The notes below the pieces were generated by a model. That model did no database searches, had not been told where the DNA came from, and saw only the letters and a list, made by a program, of their open reading frames with translations. A program made the position numbers and the translations under genes. From Lunularia cruciata (lineage: Eukaryota > Streptophyta > Marchantiopsida > Lunulariales > Lunulariaceae), in the NCBI GenBank assembly GCA_948567375.1, contig OX419756.1, forward strand, positions 48,994,333 to 49,058,332: a stretch of DNA of 64,000 nt, in the 5' to 3' direction. How positions within the stretch are numbered: the stretch's first letter is position 1; each line of letters begins with the position of its first letter. Shown piece by piece: positions 10,571 to 21,866 of the stretch.

Positions 10571-12244
10571 TCAAACTACATTGCACGGTCTAGGATCTCT
10601 GCGTTCGCACAGGACGAAGATGAATTGGCCTTGCTTGTCAACCGCATCGAGGTCTTGAAGCTCCCTGGTCGATTCGTAACACTCGACTCGCCCGAAGCGG
10701 CATCCAAGACAAGTATGATACAAGGAGATGACAACGCGTATGATGATCTGTCCGAGTACAAACCCGATCAGGATCTCCGGCCAATTCCTGAAATTCATAA
10801 CCTTCGTCATCAAAGAAGAAAGGCTCATGAACAAATCTTGAGTGGAAGAGTAGGCTCGAGCGGCAACTTCTTGTGCAGAAGAGTATGCTGAAGCACCGAA
10901 TTGTTGTATCGCTTCTCTGCATCTCATACCCATGGGCTTTCCAGCTAGAGGAAGTCCGGATTCTGGAAAGAAATGGTGTTGATGATGATGGTGAGGAAGC
11001 CTGAGAGTCCTGAACCCAGTTTCACTTGAGGGCATGTGTTTCTCGAAACCCCAGCTGTGGATGACGTGCTTAGCTGAGAATTCACCGGTTGCTGCTGAGA
11101 ACCCAGCATACATTTCATTTTGAAACACCTTGGTGAGATCAAGGCGCATAGAAAGAAGCGGTTTCTGCGGTTTGGATCCCAACTCCGGGCTGATGCTGAC
11201 AGTGAGCTCCTGCGAAGGACCATCGTAATCAATCCAAGCTTGGATCTTCCCACTGGTGAGATCCACGTGATTAAACCTCGGCTGACGATGACCAATATCA
11301 TCCTCATTCCAATACCCTGCATCCGAAGCTAGAACTGAAACCATACTATTCACATTGATGCCGACGTGATTGTTACTCATATCCCGCAATGCAGGATTCT
11401 GCCATATGTCAAACTCAACGGCAAATGTGTTGTCAGCACCAGTGGAGTTCATCACACCAAGGAACCCACCTCCACCGCCCAACACATTACTCTCCGGCAC
11501 CATGACAAATGCAAACCCATCTCCTGTCGCCTCCCTGTCCCTAAGCAGATTCTTAATCGAGAACACAAAAGTGGTGTGGAAAGACACCACCCTCTCGTTG
11601 CAGGTCCTCAGCCCGCGGTACTTCATGAGAAAGGGTCTCGGATGCATGAGCCTGCCCACACTGTTTGGTTTGGGAACCACCCCGTTCTCATCGCTCGCAA
11701 TCTGAGATGTGAGGTAAGCTTTCCCATCGTGCACAACAGTTTGCCCTACGGTTTCGTGCATCAGAAACCCGGGGGGGACATTCTTCATCACCTCAGTGGC
11801 AGGAAACTCAACAATGGAAAACGAAGTAGAACTGAGGGGAATGTGTGCCTCCATCCCATCCTTCCATTCAAGATGGCCGTGCGTCCCTGCGTGATGGTGA
11901 AGCCCAAGCCCATCTAATTGCGGTGGATGATCCTCGACGGGATGTAGCTCCTGCTCAAAGGTCACGTACGGCACCGGCTTATTTCGAACGGATCCGGAGA
12001 TCAGAGCCCCTACAGAGTAGTCAGAGGCAAAAAGATTGAGCACTGCCGAAATGACAGTAAGTGTAAACAACCCATAAGCGATCAAGGTCCACACCCTTTG
12101 GGTCCAGATAGCCTCCTCCCCCTCCCCCTCCCCCAAGAAATTGCCATCCAAATCCTCTGCTCCTCCCTTCCATTCACACCCGCCAGCTTTCTCCTCCACA
12201 GCCAACACACGGGCGGTCTCTTCAGACCCCATCTTTCTTTCCAA
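10571..12244 (-). CDS. Membrane-anchored L-type (legume) lectin-domain protein, no kinase, intronless
   Basis: A single 557-residue frame. Residues 1-50 are acidic and hydrophilic. A membrane span at about 51-73 (VWTLIAYGLFTLTVISAVLN) looks like a signal anchor. Residues about 140-402 are an L-type lectin domain, shown by GDGFAFVMVP (241-250), the beta-strand and metal-site run AVEFDIWQNP (275-284), NNHVGINVNS (291-300) and the closing AGFSAATG...HVIHSWGF (380-400). A His-rich stretch (418-424) follows, then a second hydrophobic span at about 489-508 and a Cys-containing tail. Legume lectin domains bind sugars with Ca and Mn. In plants they usually sit outside the cell on receptor kinases, but no kinase domain follows here and the frame stops. 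Two predicted spans would give a type II or double-pass topology. The start at 12244 is the upstream of two in-frame ATGs. The last 40 residues could be misassigned if a small intron exists. Confidence 0.8.
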   Translation of the reverse strand: MERKMGSEETARVLAVEEKAGGCEWKGGAEDLDGNFLGEGEGEEAIWTQRVWTLIAYGLFTLTVISAVLNLFASDYSVGALISGSVRNKPVPYVTFEQELHPVEDHPPQLDGLGLHHHAGTHGHLEWKDGMEAHIPLSSTSFSIVEFPATEVMKNVPPGFLMHETVGQTVVHDGKAYLTSQIASDENGVVPKPNSVGRLMHPRPFLMKYRGLRTCNERVVSFHTTFVFSIKNLLRDREATGDGFAFVMVPESNVLGGGGGFLGVMNSTGADNTFAVEFDIWQNPALRDMSNNHVGINVNSMVSVLASDAGYWNEDDIGHRQPRFNHVDLTSGKIQAWIDYDGPSQELTVSISPELGSKPQKPLLSMRLDLTKVFQNEMYAGFSAATGEFSAKHVIHSWGFEKHMPSSETGFRTLRLPHHHHQHHFFPESGLPLAGKPMGMRCREAIQQFGASAYSSAQEVAARAYSSTQDLFMSLSSLMTKVMNFRNWPEILIGFVLGQIIIRVVISLYHTCLGCRFGRVECYESTRELQDLDAVDKQGQFIFVLCERRDPRPCNVV

Positions 12245-13992
12245 CTGTTGATCAAAACCCTCTCAACCTCAATTCCTTCTCTTTCCCAAATCAGTACACA
12301 CTCTCACTCCTCCCAGAATCAGCAGGTAGCCTTTCCAGAAGCTATGTATCTATCTGTATCAGTTGACGCTATCAACCACTCAATATCTGTCTAGCTGTAC
12401 GACAAGAGGCTCATGTTCGAAGCCCCGGTAGAAATCGGATCCGACATAAAATCGAATACAGTCAATAAACAGATCAATCAATCTCAGCTCACCATCTCTC
12501 ATACTTCCTTTGAGACAACACAACTCAGTGACACAGATCAATCTCACGAGCTGAAGCCGAAAGACCGATGGGGAACTGAACTGCAAGGAAATGGGTAAGG
12601 GAACAGCTTATCAAGAGAAGGGACCCACTGGTGAGGTGTACCACCGAATTTTCCTCCTGTAGGCTACAGACTGCTGATGGCGACGACGACCAATGGAGCG
12701 GACGACCTACTACCCCCGGTTGTCTCCTTCTACAACTCCAAGTCTCATAATACAGATCTTGCGGACGATCGGGGATCCAGTGGTGGGTAAGTCTTTTCCT
12801 GCCTGGCCCCCCGCCCGCGCGCAGAAAGCCAGAATCTTGGACTGCCACGCGGACCGCCACAGGATGGTAGTGTACACCAAATAAGGTACAGCCTAAACGC
12901 ATAGACGCAATCACTGCATGCGTATCACGCCTTGTGTCTTCACAACTCCGTACATTATGTTTAAAGTTTAACGTCTACGTCTAATCGGCAGGAATGTACT
13001 TACTAACCAGGTTCTCCACACCCACCTAGGTTTACCCCGACAGACCACGGTGGTAAATGTGTCCAGACAGTTAATTTTACCTGTTCTAGAGTGTGTGCTA
13101 TGGACAAAGCTTTACAGCCGGTCCCGTCAGTGTAGTGGGCATGTTTCCTACCCTAAATGTACCTCAGCAGACTTTGGACCGAGCATGAAGGTAATAACCT
13201 GTTACCGCAGGTCGTTGCGATTAGTTCCGTTCAGTATCTTGTGGCCGGGGTACCTGTCTCTAGTAACGTCTATTGTACTTAACCGGATACCTCAAGGGTT
13301 ATTGAGACATGGGATTGCCCACAGAAGTCCGACCGAGCATTGCCGGTAAACATTTCAGATAGTTCCGAAAGCATTTGGTGGCAAGGCGTTATTGCAGGTC
13401 GGCGTGGGCGGAATCGCGTCCCGTTGACTGGTAGGTAAAATTCTTACGAACGCTAGAACGAGGGAAAAAGTTCTCTACCGATCAAAGAGAAGCTAAAGTA
13501 TTCAACAAGTTGGCGGAAATTCTGGATTCGACAACGAGATTCAAGTTTTTAGGGTCACCGCAATGAGGAGGACGTGCGTCCCTAGTCCCCACGGCCTCGC
13601 TACAGTCCCTACGTTCTGAGCGAACCCTGCCTCTTAAATGCCTGTGACAGATCAGACTAGATTAGATTAGATCGACGGAAAGCAACTCCCTGTCTAGGTA
13701 ATCACCGTACCTGGATTGCAGCGGCTGGATAAGATTGGCGGAGGAAGAGACGCTCTTGCCCTTACTGGTAGGCGGAAACATCCAGAAGCTGTCTGTCAGC
13801 CAGTCAGTCCTTCATGACGTTGAGACAAGATGGCTAATGAGAGACAAGTCGGCTAATGTGTGCGCATTTTCCTACCTCTCTTGTTGGACCATAACTGAAC
13901 AAATAGTAATACAGACATGGTAGACAATTTCGACGATTTCGATGCCTGCTTGTTGTTTACAGGGTAGAATACCAGATACCTCGTGGCGTTTG

Positions 13993-14094
13993 CGTGAGTG
14001 TTCAGTTTCAAGCTGAATACCTTTTTCAGGACATATTAGAAAATTCATTCAACGTGAGTGTTCAGTTTCAAGCTGAATACCTTTTTCAGGACAC
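13993..14094. repeat. Direct duplication, 42-bp units at a 60-bp period
   Basis: CGTGAGTGTTCAGTTTCAAG begins both copies (13993 and 14053). The copies match over about 41 of 42 bases. Each contains a near-palindrome (TTCAG...CTGAA). Confidence 0.85.
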
Positions 14095-14802
14095 ATTCAA
14101 GAGGACAAAGCAAAGAGTTGAGTAGAAACATTGGTTTAGATATCACGTTGATCCAACATCAACGGGTTTCTCAGATCCTTACACTGTCAAGCCTTGGATG
14201 ATCTGGGTAAATTCCAAGTGGTTTTATAACATAAACTTGCTACCAAAGCAGTAGTTTTAACATATCAGAATTTAGTCTGTAGATTTGCCAGATAAGACCT
14301 GCAAAAACTCGTCATAGGCATCTTCAGGAAAAAACCTCTCTTCCAACTTTATTGCCTGATCACCATTTTTAAACAAGTACAGTAGATATTATGGTTATCA
14401 CCAATCTGCATTCAGGTATCCATCCAATGGATTTTTTAACAAATCAGGAAAAGACGAATGTTTTCTGCTCAAATATCTCACTGAATTAGTACAAAAAGGG
14501 CCTCCCTCCAGTCATGGAGACTCAAAGTCCAATGCTGCACCGTAACCCACAAGCTACAAGGTACGGATATCAGAGTGGGAACAAGGATCAAGATGTTGGA
14601 GATGACATAATTGAGTCTGCAGCCCGATTTGGGATGTGACGAAGAGGAAATCGGATTCTTGCAGTCCAGGACAGTACAGCTGATTCCCTCCCTCGGAATT
14701 AGAGGCGAGCCTGACTGACTTCCGTTCTCGTAACATGCAAACGTCTAGTATAAGTTCCAGGCAGCTGCAAAGGAGTACGATGCGTTAGGGAGGCACAGTA
14801 CG

Positions 14803-14885
14803 TGGACGAATCTAGGAAGAATTAGATGTATCCTATTTGAATTCCGATGGACGAATCAAGGAAGAATTAGATGTATCCTATTTGA
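14803..14885. repeat. Direct duplication, 38-bp units at a 45-bp period
   Basis: Copies at 14803-14840 and 14848-14885 differ at a single base. They share GAAGAATTAGATGTATCCTA. Confidence 0.85.
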
Positions 14886-15190
14886 TGAACTCAGTCGGAT
14901 AGTTGGTGAAGAAAACTGATATCCGGTACATCTTCATTAAACCCAACGAAGGCCAAGAATCTCGTTTCCACACTGGGCTGCATAAAATTCAGACGGCACT
15001 AGTTAGCATACCTGGTGAAAGTCGTTGAAAGTCGTTGTTTCATTAGTTTTGTTTGTTTCATAAGGGGAAAAAGGCGATCGCTTAGGATAACAAGAAGGAG
15101 GGGAGGACACTCATCAAGCCGAACAAGGAAAAGACATAGGAGGTAAAATGGAGCAAAGCCCCCATAGTCTCTCCGAGACATTTGCCCTCC

Positions 15191-16269
15191 AGCACCATTA
15201 GAGGGTTAAAGGGGTTTCAATTTTAGTTTTATGGATATTACAAAGAGTTAGTGTCTTAGATACATAATAAATGTTTTATGACACTACAGGTTTCAAGATA
15301 AACCAGAAATATTTTATGGGTGAAGACCAAAAACCAAACCAAAAAGAGCTATGCTTCACTCCTGGAGATGATCTAGAGCGTTCATAGTTATAGATCTTCA
15401 CCCATAAAAAGGTCAAAAGATTTTAATAATTATTATAATTAATGCATGTGCCACAAGAAAGTACTTTGCATGTGCAGAGTGAGGATTCCATAGCCGTAAA
15501 AGCCTAAGGGTCAACTTTGAGATAATAGATACCTTTTTATGACAACTTCATCAGTAAAATATTTATAAATTTTCATAAATCCAAATTGTAAATTTATATA
15601 TATATAACTATAATTGAAATCTTCATTAAATTCTAAATTTCTATGAATACCATAAGATTATAATCAAAACCCTTTATGGTAGAGGAAGAAACATTCTTCA
15701 CATGTGAAGAATATACCTTTTACAACAAGGAAATAGAGCTAAACACATTTACTTTTAAGAAAATAACTAATACTAATGGAGAATAGAATTTAACTTGTTG
15801 TGATTTGATAAGAATATGATAATTTTGACACCAAACTGATAATAGCTGATTTTAATAGATTGATTACACCATGCACAGGGAATGAACATAATATATTTAA
15901 CTAGAAGATAGAGTGTGTACTCGGCCATAAGTTAATTCTGCTTCAATGGATAAGTATGTCATCAAGATCACATCAATTTAGAGTCTACATGATATTAGGT
16001 ATTGAGCATTTCTTTGCCTTCATTCTGGTATAAACATGTATTTATATTCTAATGCAATGTCTTGCTTGCTCCTTGTAGTTAGACTAGCTAGACTAAGGAT
16101 GTGTTGTTCAAGTCATCTCACTTGCTTAACCAACCTCATCTTATGAATATACTTTGAAGTTCTAGAATATTTACATACCTTTTCTCCACATGTCTCCGCA
16201 CCAATATGACATGGTGTATGTAGTATCTACTCAAGGTGGTTGCAAGACCGTTATTGAAAATATTTAAGT
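15191..16269. other. AT-rich gene-free DNA at the start of the repeat compartment
   Basis: No coding signal. Contains an inverted repeat with 15-bp arms at 15312-15326 and 15395-15409. Confidence 0.5.
15312..15409. repeat. Inverted repeat with 15-bp perfect arms
   Basis: TTTTATGGGTGAAGA (15312-15326) pairs with TCTTCACCCATAAAA (15395-15409), spacing 68 bases. This could be a short foldback or MITE-like relic. No target duplication was identified. Confidence 0.6.
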
Positions 16270-17000
16270 TTCCTTGGATATCTATTTTGATCGGGTGGTT
16301 GGTCAAGTGGATGTCTCAAATGTCTTCAATATTATTTCTCATCCAGCCTTATTTTGGGTTCTTCCTTTGACAAGAGATCCCATCCACTCCTTAATCCCCT
16401 TTGTGCATATGTTTTATGGTATTCAGACACTTTTGTTGTATAGTCACCATAATACTACATGGGAGTTCACACAACTAGCACTTGCCAGGAGCACACATCA
16501 TGGAGATCCCTTGGGATGCCATTATTTGCCATAGCTCACTATAATACTTTATGGAAGATTGCCACCACTTTTCCCTCATGTCTCTTTTCACCCTTCTTAA
16601 ACAATACCCAAATCTTGGTCCTTTTAGAAGATATAGTTTTATCCTTGTTTGCTTTCACACTCAATTTAGAAGCCTTGGGTTTATGAGTCTTAACTTGTAA
16701 ATGCAAGGTCTAGAACATACAACACCCAATCCCTTACACTTCCTACTACGATTCCAATTCCCAATAGGGTGTTTGAGTGTATTGAGCTCTCCACTAGGAG
16801 AGAATGACTTTTATATTTCATTTATCTCACACATATTGGTTCAGGCTACAACTCATGCACACCTCGTCCCCCACTTGGGGAATACCTAGATTGCATACTT
16901 CATCCTCACAAGATGTTATGTCCTCATAGCCTCCTATTTGGTAGTACAGTCACACCCATAGAAGCACTCCTTCCTCATGTAAGTGCCTTTGATAGCACCA
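16270..17000 (+). pseudogene. Decayed reverse-transcriptase fragment of a non-LTR-type element
   Basis: Reading the plus strand and switching frame near 16500 gives an RT-like series. A motif-A-like stretch is VDVSNVFNIISH (about 16310-16345). Next comes HHGDPLG, matching the QGDPLG motif of LINE-type reverse transcriptases (about 16495-16515). One frame over is MPLFAIAHYNTLW (from about 16516), followed by FLNNTQI at about 16595-16615 where the catalytic FADDT-type motif is expected; both aspartates are now asparagine. Farther on, IAYFILTRCYV (about 16890-16925) suits the post-RT region of such ORFs. Stops and frameshifts show it is dead. I infer the class from motif order only. Confidence 0.55.
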
Positions 17001-19033
17001 TGTGTTATATTTTCTCCACTCTATTAGGGCTATGTATGCTCATAATTATCAAACAAGTAGTGTAGATTATAGATAGCTCTTCCTATAGCCATGGGACTTT
17101 GTAGCCTCATATTACAAGATGTTATTGCATGGATCTCATATTTACATCCATGTGCATTAGTAGCCCTCCAATTGGCCAATAGGTTCTTACACAAAGATTA
17201 TCCTTTCTTACTTGCACTATGACAACAATATATTTTGGCACCCATGCATTTTAGATATATTTTTGGTTGGCTCGTGACCTAATACTAAGTTCTAGTTGTT
17301 GACTCTGTGCCTCTTGATTTTAAGAAGATTCAAGCATATCTTAGTGAGCATATGCACACTCATACCCTTACTAACATGTGTACTAATGCACTTGTACTTG
17401 ATAGAGCTATGATTCTCTCTTGCAAGAGAAAGGCCGTGGAGCTTAGTTTCATACCTCTCCATGGATTGAGGACTTCATATTCACTTTGAAGACTTTGTAG
17501 TATGCAGTTTACATATAACACACATGGCATCCATATTTTATATTATACTATGAATGGAGAGCACATTAGAGTCCATAATGATATTTGGATACAATGGCTT
17601 TGATCTTATGATCCACTTGTTCTCAAGTTAAGATTGAACAATGGTTGGACTTACAAGGACTATCTACTTGGAGAGTGAGTGTACATATAGTCTCATCCAT
17701 AGATAGCCAATATAGCTTGTTTGACATGGTAAACACAAACTCACTATGACCAAAGTCTTTGGCTTGAGCAATCAGTCAGGCGGAAGCATTAATGATCATT
17801 GCCACCAAGGAGAAGGAGGACAATTATGCACCCATCGCTTACCTCCAATAGCTTAGTCCCATTGACAATACAGTTTTGCTCATCTCTATCATCACTTTGA
17901 TGGCCTCATTTGTGATGTAGCACAAGGTTCACTACAAAGAAGAGCATTAGCTATCTTCCTGATCATACTCACCTTTTACTTCTGCCTATGTGTATATGCT
18001 GTCTTGCAACAATCACCTGCATTGGATCTTCATTAATAGGCAGCAATAGTAGGAGCTCTAAGCACGTCTAGTGTACTCCTTTCTCATCTATCAAACATAC
18101 AATTGGGATACCTATATAACACAGTTCAAGAGTAGTTTACTTTATAGGCTAAATTGTTTTTCATGTCTATTTTGTGCTCATGCCATTGTTTTCCTTGGCT
18201 TTTAGCTTTCTTTTTCTAGACCTCAAGCTCATGTTCTTCATTTGCATTTCTTTGTGATATTGTATTCCCTTTTACTTTTTCCTTTGAGGTATACTATTTG
18301 GCTTTCTAGTTGCTTTTCATTTTCTAGGTTAGCCAAAATAAAATATATTGTTTGGCACATCACTTGCTCAAGTAGCTTCTTTTACCAATACACTTTGATT
18401 CTTTATGAGATTTCTGCTCCCTTCCTATCACCTTTCTTCATAACATTTTATTCATGAAATATTGTATTTTTAATAAGTGCTCTTTATTGCCTGAGCCATA
18501 AGTGAAGTCTCTTTTGTATTTAAAATTTTATTTTTTTACTTATTAACATTGACTTTGAGCATCTACACAATAGTTTATTCTTAAGTCTTAGATTACATTT
18601 TCTTGATCTAGCTTGTTTTAAGTAAACATATTCCTTCTTGCCATATCTCCCATTTTGCTATATTTATTTGAATTGTTCTTTTTGGTTTACCAACTTTTAA
18701 TCTATGGATTATGGAATGGTTATCATTGATATACAAGATCTTTTAGACCTTTAATTAGGAAAATCTTTCAAAATGAAATAATTCACTGTTTAGCATTAGC
18801 TTGTTCTCAATAAAAAAATAGTATATATTTTGTTCAATGTTATAGAATTTTTTTTATATATCAAACACACCACACTAAAATATCACTAATTTTAATAAAA
18901 CTTATAGATCTCTCTTTACATCTCATAAACTATCTCTTATCACCAAATTTCTTTATTGTTACTAAATATATACTTGTGCACAAAATTGAAACTTGAGTAA
19001 ACACACATATTATATTTCTCATGCTTTTCTTCT
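17001..19033. other. AT-rich DNA, probably the decayed 3' part of the RT element then unassigned
   Basis: An open frame at 17307-17489 (about 60 residues) and patches to about 18,000 could be remnants of the same element, but I cannot assign motifs. From 18,100 to 19,033 there is nothing recognisable. Confidence 0.35.
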
Positions 19034-19560
19034 TGTAACGACATTTGTAGCACAAAAGCTAGTTTGCTTGGACGTTAGAGTGATAGTGTTGGTAGTCATA
19101 ATTATTTTGGTAGTTGCTAATGGACTACTTGATGAATACCATATTTCATGTTAGGGCTATTGATCACATGGTGGGACCCAATGATGGTTCTATCGTTTGC
19201 ACGGTCTGATGTGCCATCATCAGCATCATTAAGGCTGGAGAACTAGGTCAAGCAAAAGGATATGCTTTCAAAGTGCAGCTCCAAAGAGCTCACTTCTTTG
19301 ATGTTGAGCCTTTGAGTTCTTGGCTATGGTGTGCAGAGGTCAACAAGTATCACTAGGAGTCTTTTAGGTAGAGTAGGTGTGGTTTGATTGTTAGCAGATT
19401 GTTGAGTGGAGTATCAAGTTCAGATCCAATTTGAGTGGGATTTGAGTGGAAGACTGAAGTGATGATTATGGCACTTTAAAGTTCATGTATGATTAATGTG
19501 TGAGTTGTGCTTCTATAGTGTATGATGGTGATAGCGATATATAAACGCATGATATTCTTT
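19034..19560 (+). mobile_element. LTR relic related to Gypsy relic C (opposite strand, 43.6-43.96 kb)
   Basis: Starts TGTAACGACATTTGTAGCAC. It aligns by eye, with many substitutions, to the reverse complement of about 43640-43956. Shared stretches include TTTTGGTAGT, ATCACATGGTGGGACCCA, GATGTGCCATCA and CTTCTTTGATGTTGAGCCTT. The 5' end looks like an LTR terminus. The 3' end is estimated only. No coding region of the element was recognised beside it, so it may be a solo LTR or a fragment. Confidence 0.5.
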
Positions 19561-20671
19561 ACAAACTAAAATAATTTTCTCAATAAAAAGTTATGCACTC
19601 TCACTAAGTTAAGTATTCCTTCTCTCATCAATATTTAAGTATATTTTAGTTGAAATAATGTAATTAATATCCTATAGTAAAGCTTTTAAGAATATTATAT
19701 TGATTACAAATCACCCAAAAATTTATTAAACTTGATGGAGGTTTTCCCTTTATTCTTCTCATCACTTCTCTCTCAAAGCAAGTAGATGTAAAAATTTTAT
19801 AATATTAAGAGCCGTTCAATCAAAAGAAAGACTTTGAATTTAATGCAATAGTGAATTTAGTGCAAATAATTAACCATTTTATCAAAATTCTACAAATGTA
19901 AAATAAACTAAAATAAATCTTCTACAATGAATAGATCATTTAATTGAAGTTTGAGATTTGAAAGTTATTCATAATAGAATTTGATGTTTTGCTAGATTCA
20001 TTCTTAATTTTACAACGATGACATAAAGAAAATCTCCAAAGTTGAGTAAAGACTCTCACACAAATAATAAGATAACTAATATCTAAAGTAAAAAAATAAA
20101 ATTTAATAAAATTTATTTATATATAAAAACTAAAGAGGATGAAAAGGAAATTTATCCTTTTGTTACTTAAATTTAAATTCTATTATATTCATTTTTTACT
20201 TGATTATAATGTGTAAATTTTCTTATCTATTAAAGCTTACTTAAATTTCTATATCCTTCGTTATTTTCAATTTTATGATTTAGTTACTTATTACCAAAGT
20301 GATAAAATGACAAATAATTTTAAGCAAATTCCTCTATTTTACACTAGCAATAATTATAACTGTAAAGCTCATTGCTATATTGCATCTACAAAGTAGAAAA
20401 TTGCAAGAAGTTGTTAAAATAACAAATTCTTTATCTTACGGGAGTTTTTACCAACCAAAATGTATATGTTTTGGATCTGTTTCCTTATAAAGGAAATCAT
20501 GAACAAGTCATAAGAGACCAAGACCATACCACATTTTGAGGTAAATGAGAATATGGAATAGGAGGAGGAGAATGTCTAGACCAAATTTCATACTATGGAC
20601 ATAGTAGTTTATATATCTTATGTGAAATATCTTTTTAGTATTAAATTATACATTAATTTACTTTGAAAAAA

Positions 20672-20727
20672 AAACCTAAAAGGTAAGTCCTTAACACCCA
20701 AACTTTAAGGACTTACCTTTTAGGTTT
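20672..20727. repeat. Perfect 23-bp-arm hairpin, 10-base loop
   Basis: The left arm (20672-20694, containing CTAAAAGGTAAGTCCTTAA) and right arm (20705-20727) are exact reverse complements. A partial third copy of the arm (GGTTTACCTTTTACCTT) follows directly. Confidence 0.9.
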
Positions 20728-20784
20728 CAGGTTTACCTTTTACCTTATATATATATATTCTTCATAGAAGAAGCATCTTCCTTA

Positions 20785-20787
<3 letters not shown>

Positions 20788-20842
<55 letters not shown>
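20788..20842. repeat. (TA)n microsatellite
   Basis: About 27 uninterrupted TA dinucleotides. Confidence 0.95.
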
Positions 20843-20848
<6 letters not shown>

Positions 20849-21585
20849 AAGTGAGTACTTAGTATATAGAAAATTGTGCTAATATGCTTATTTATTAATT
20901 TTAAATACTTATTATCATCAAGAAAATGCAAAAAAACATTTCTAGTTGTCTATCACATAGTAGAGATTTATGTCAATTTAAGATTAAAACTCAAGAATCC
21001 CTTGTCAGTTGAAGATACATAAACATTCTAGTTAAATATGAGCTGGTGGATATAAACATGATGGCATATAATATGCCATCAAATTTATGATATTAAGTTA
21101 ATCTACCTTATCTTAGGGTTCACACTCTAGTGAAATACACCATAGAGTAGAATACCCTAATACTTAACTTTCTAGTTGCATTAGAAAAAACTATGATAGC
21201 TCACATCAAATTATTTTATACTTCCACTTATTTTTATAGTTTGGTTGAATGCTTGTTATATATACAACAAATTTTTATATAGCTCCTTTTATATGAAAGA
21301 CTAAAATGGTTACTTATATATTAATACATAAATATCAAATGTATATTTGCATTGCAAGTAACTCTAGTGCTTCTTAAAGATAATAAAAATAAATTCAATT
21401 TTCATAACATCAATATAATTTATAATGGTCTAGGGAGATACCCCTTTTTATTGGATGGCTTTGATTTACTTACAAGTCAGGGTACAAGATCATCTGTACT
21501 AGTGAAAGCAATCAAAACCCTCGGATATGGAAGGGGAGTCAAAATAGTAGAAAGGGGTGTCTCCTTAGCGCTCCCCTTAAATTAC

Positions 21586-21866
21586 AAAGTTGTATTAATA
21601 GTAACTCAAGATTTCATGACAATCTTACAATTTGTAGTATGTAAGTTGTGTATGACTCTCCTCAAGATTTTGCCATTTGCAGTATCTAGATTGTGTATGA
21701 CTCAAATGCAGTCTAATATACTTATAAAGTTGTATCAATATGTAGCTCAAGATTTCATAACAATCTTACAATTTATAGTATCTAAGTTGTGTATGACTCT
21801 CATTAAGATCTTCTATTTATAGTATTTAGATTGTGTATGACTTGATACCGCCTAATCTACATATAG
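21586..21866. repeat. Imperfect tandem duplication, about 140-bp unit
   Basis: AAAGTTGTAT(T/C)AATA begins units at 21586 and 21726. Both carry CTCAAGATTTCAT, CAATCTTACAATTT and GTTGTGTATGACTCTC. Within each unit there is a smaller echo (TCTAGATTGTGTATGACT-like). It produces the open frame at 21352-21822, which I do not regard as a gene. Confidence 0.75.

Larger units (their letters stand above)
12245..15190. other. Gene-free mixed-composition region upstream of the lectin gene
   Basis: Contains the lectin promoter and 5' flank (about 12245-12600). From there to 15,190 I see no supported gene. Short open frames at 12413-12914, 13050-13349 and 14999-15181 have no recognisable motif. Two short direct duplications (13993-14094 and 14803-14885) are listed separately. 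The composition changes sharply to AT-rich near 15,190. Confidence 0.5.
19561..21585. other. Very AT-rich gene-free DNA with a hairpin and a TA microsatellite
   Basis: No coding signal. Contains the 23-bp-arm hairpin at 20672-20727 and the TA tract at 20788-20842. Confidence 0.55.

Noticed and set aside
10454-10891. Plus-strand open frame over the lectin gene
   Set aside because: It is antisense to the lectin C-terminus and its composition follows from the coding frame opposite.
10571-12244. Annotation as a lectin receptor kinase
   Set aside because: No kinase subdomain is present in the frame or the adjacent minus-strand sequence.
21352-21822. 156-residue open frame
   Set aside because: It spans a tandem duplication and repeats its own peptide pieces; composition matches the AT-rich surroundings.
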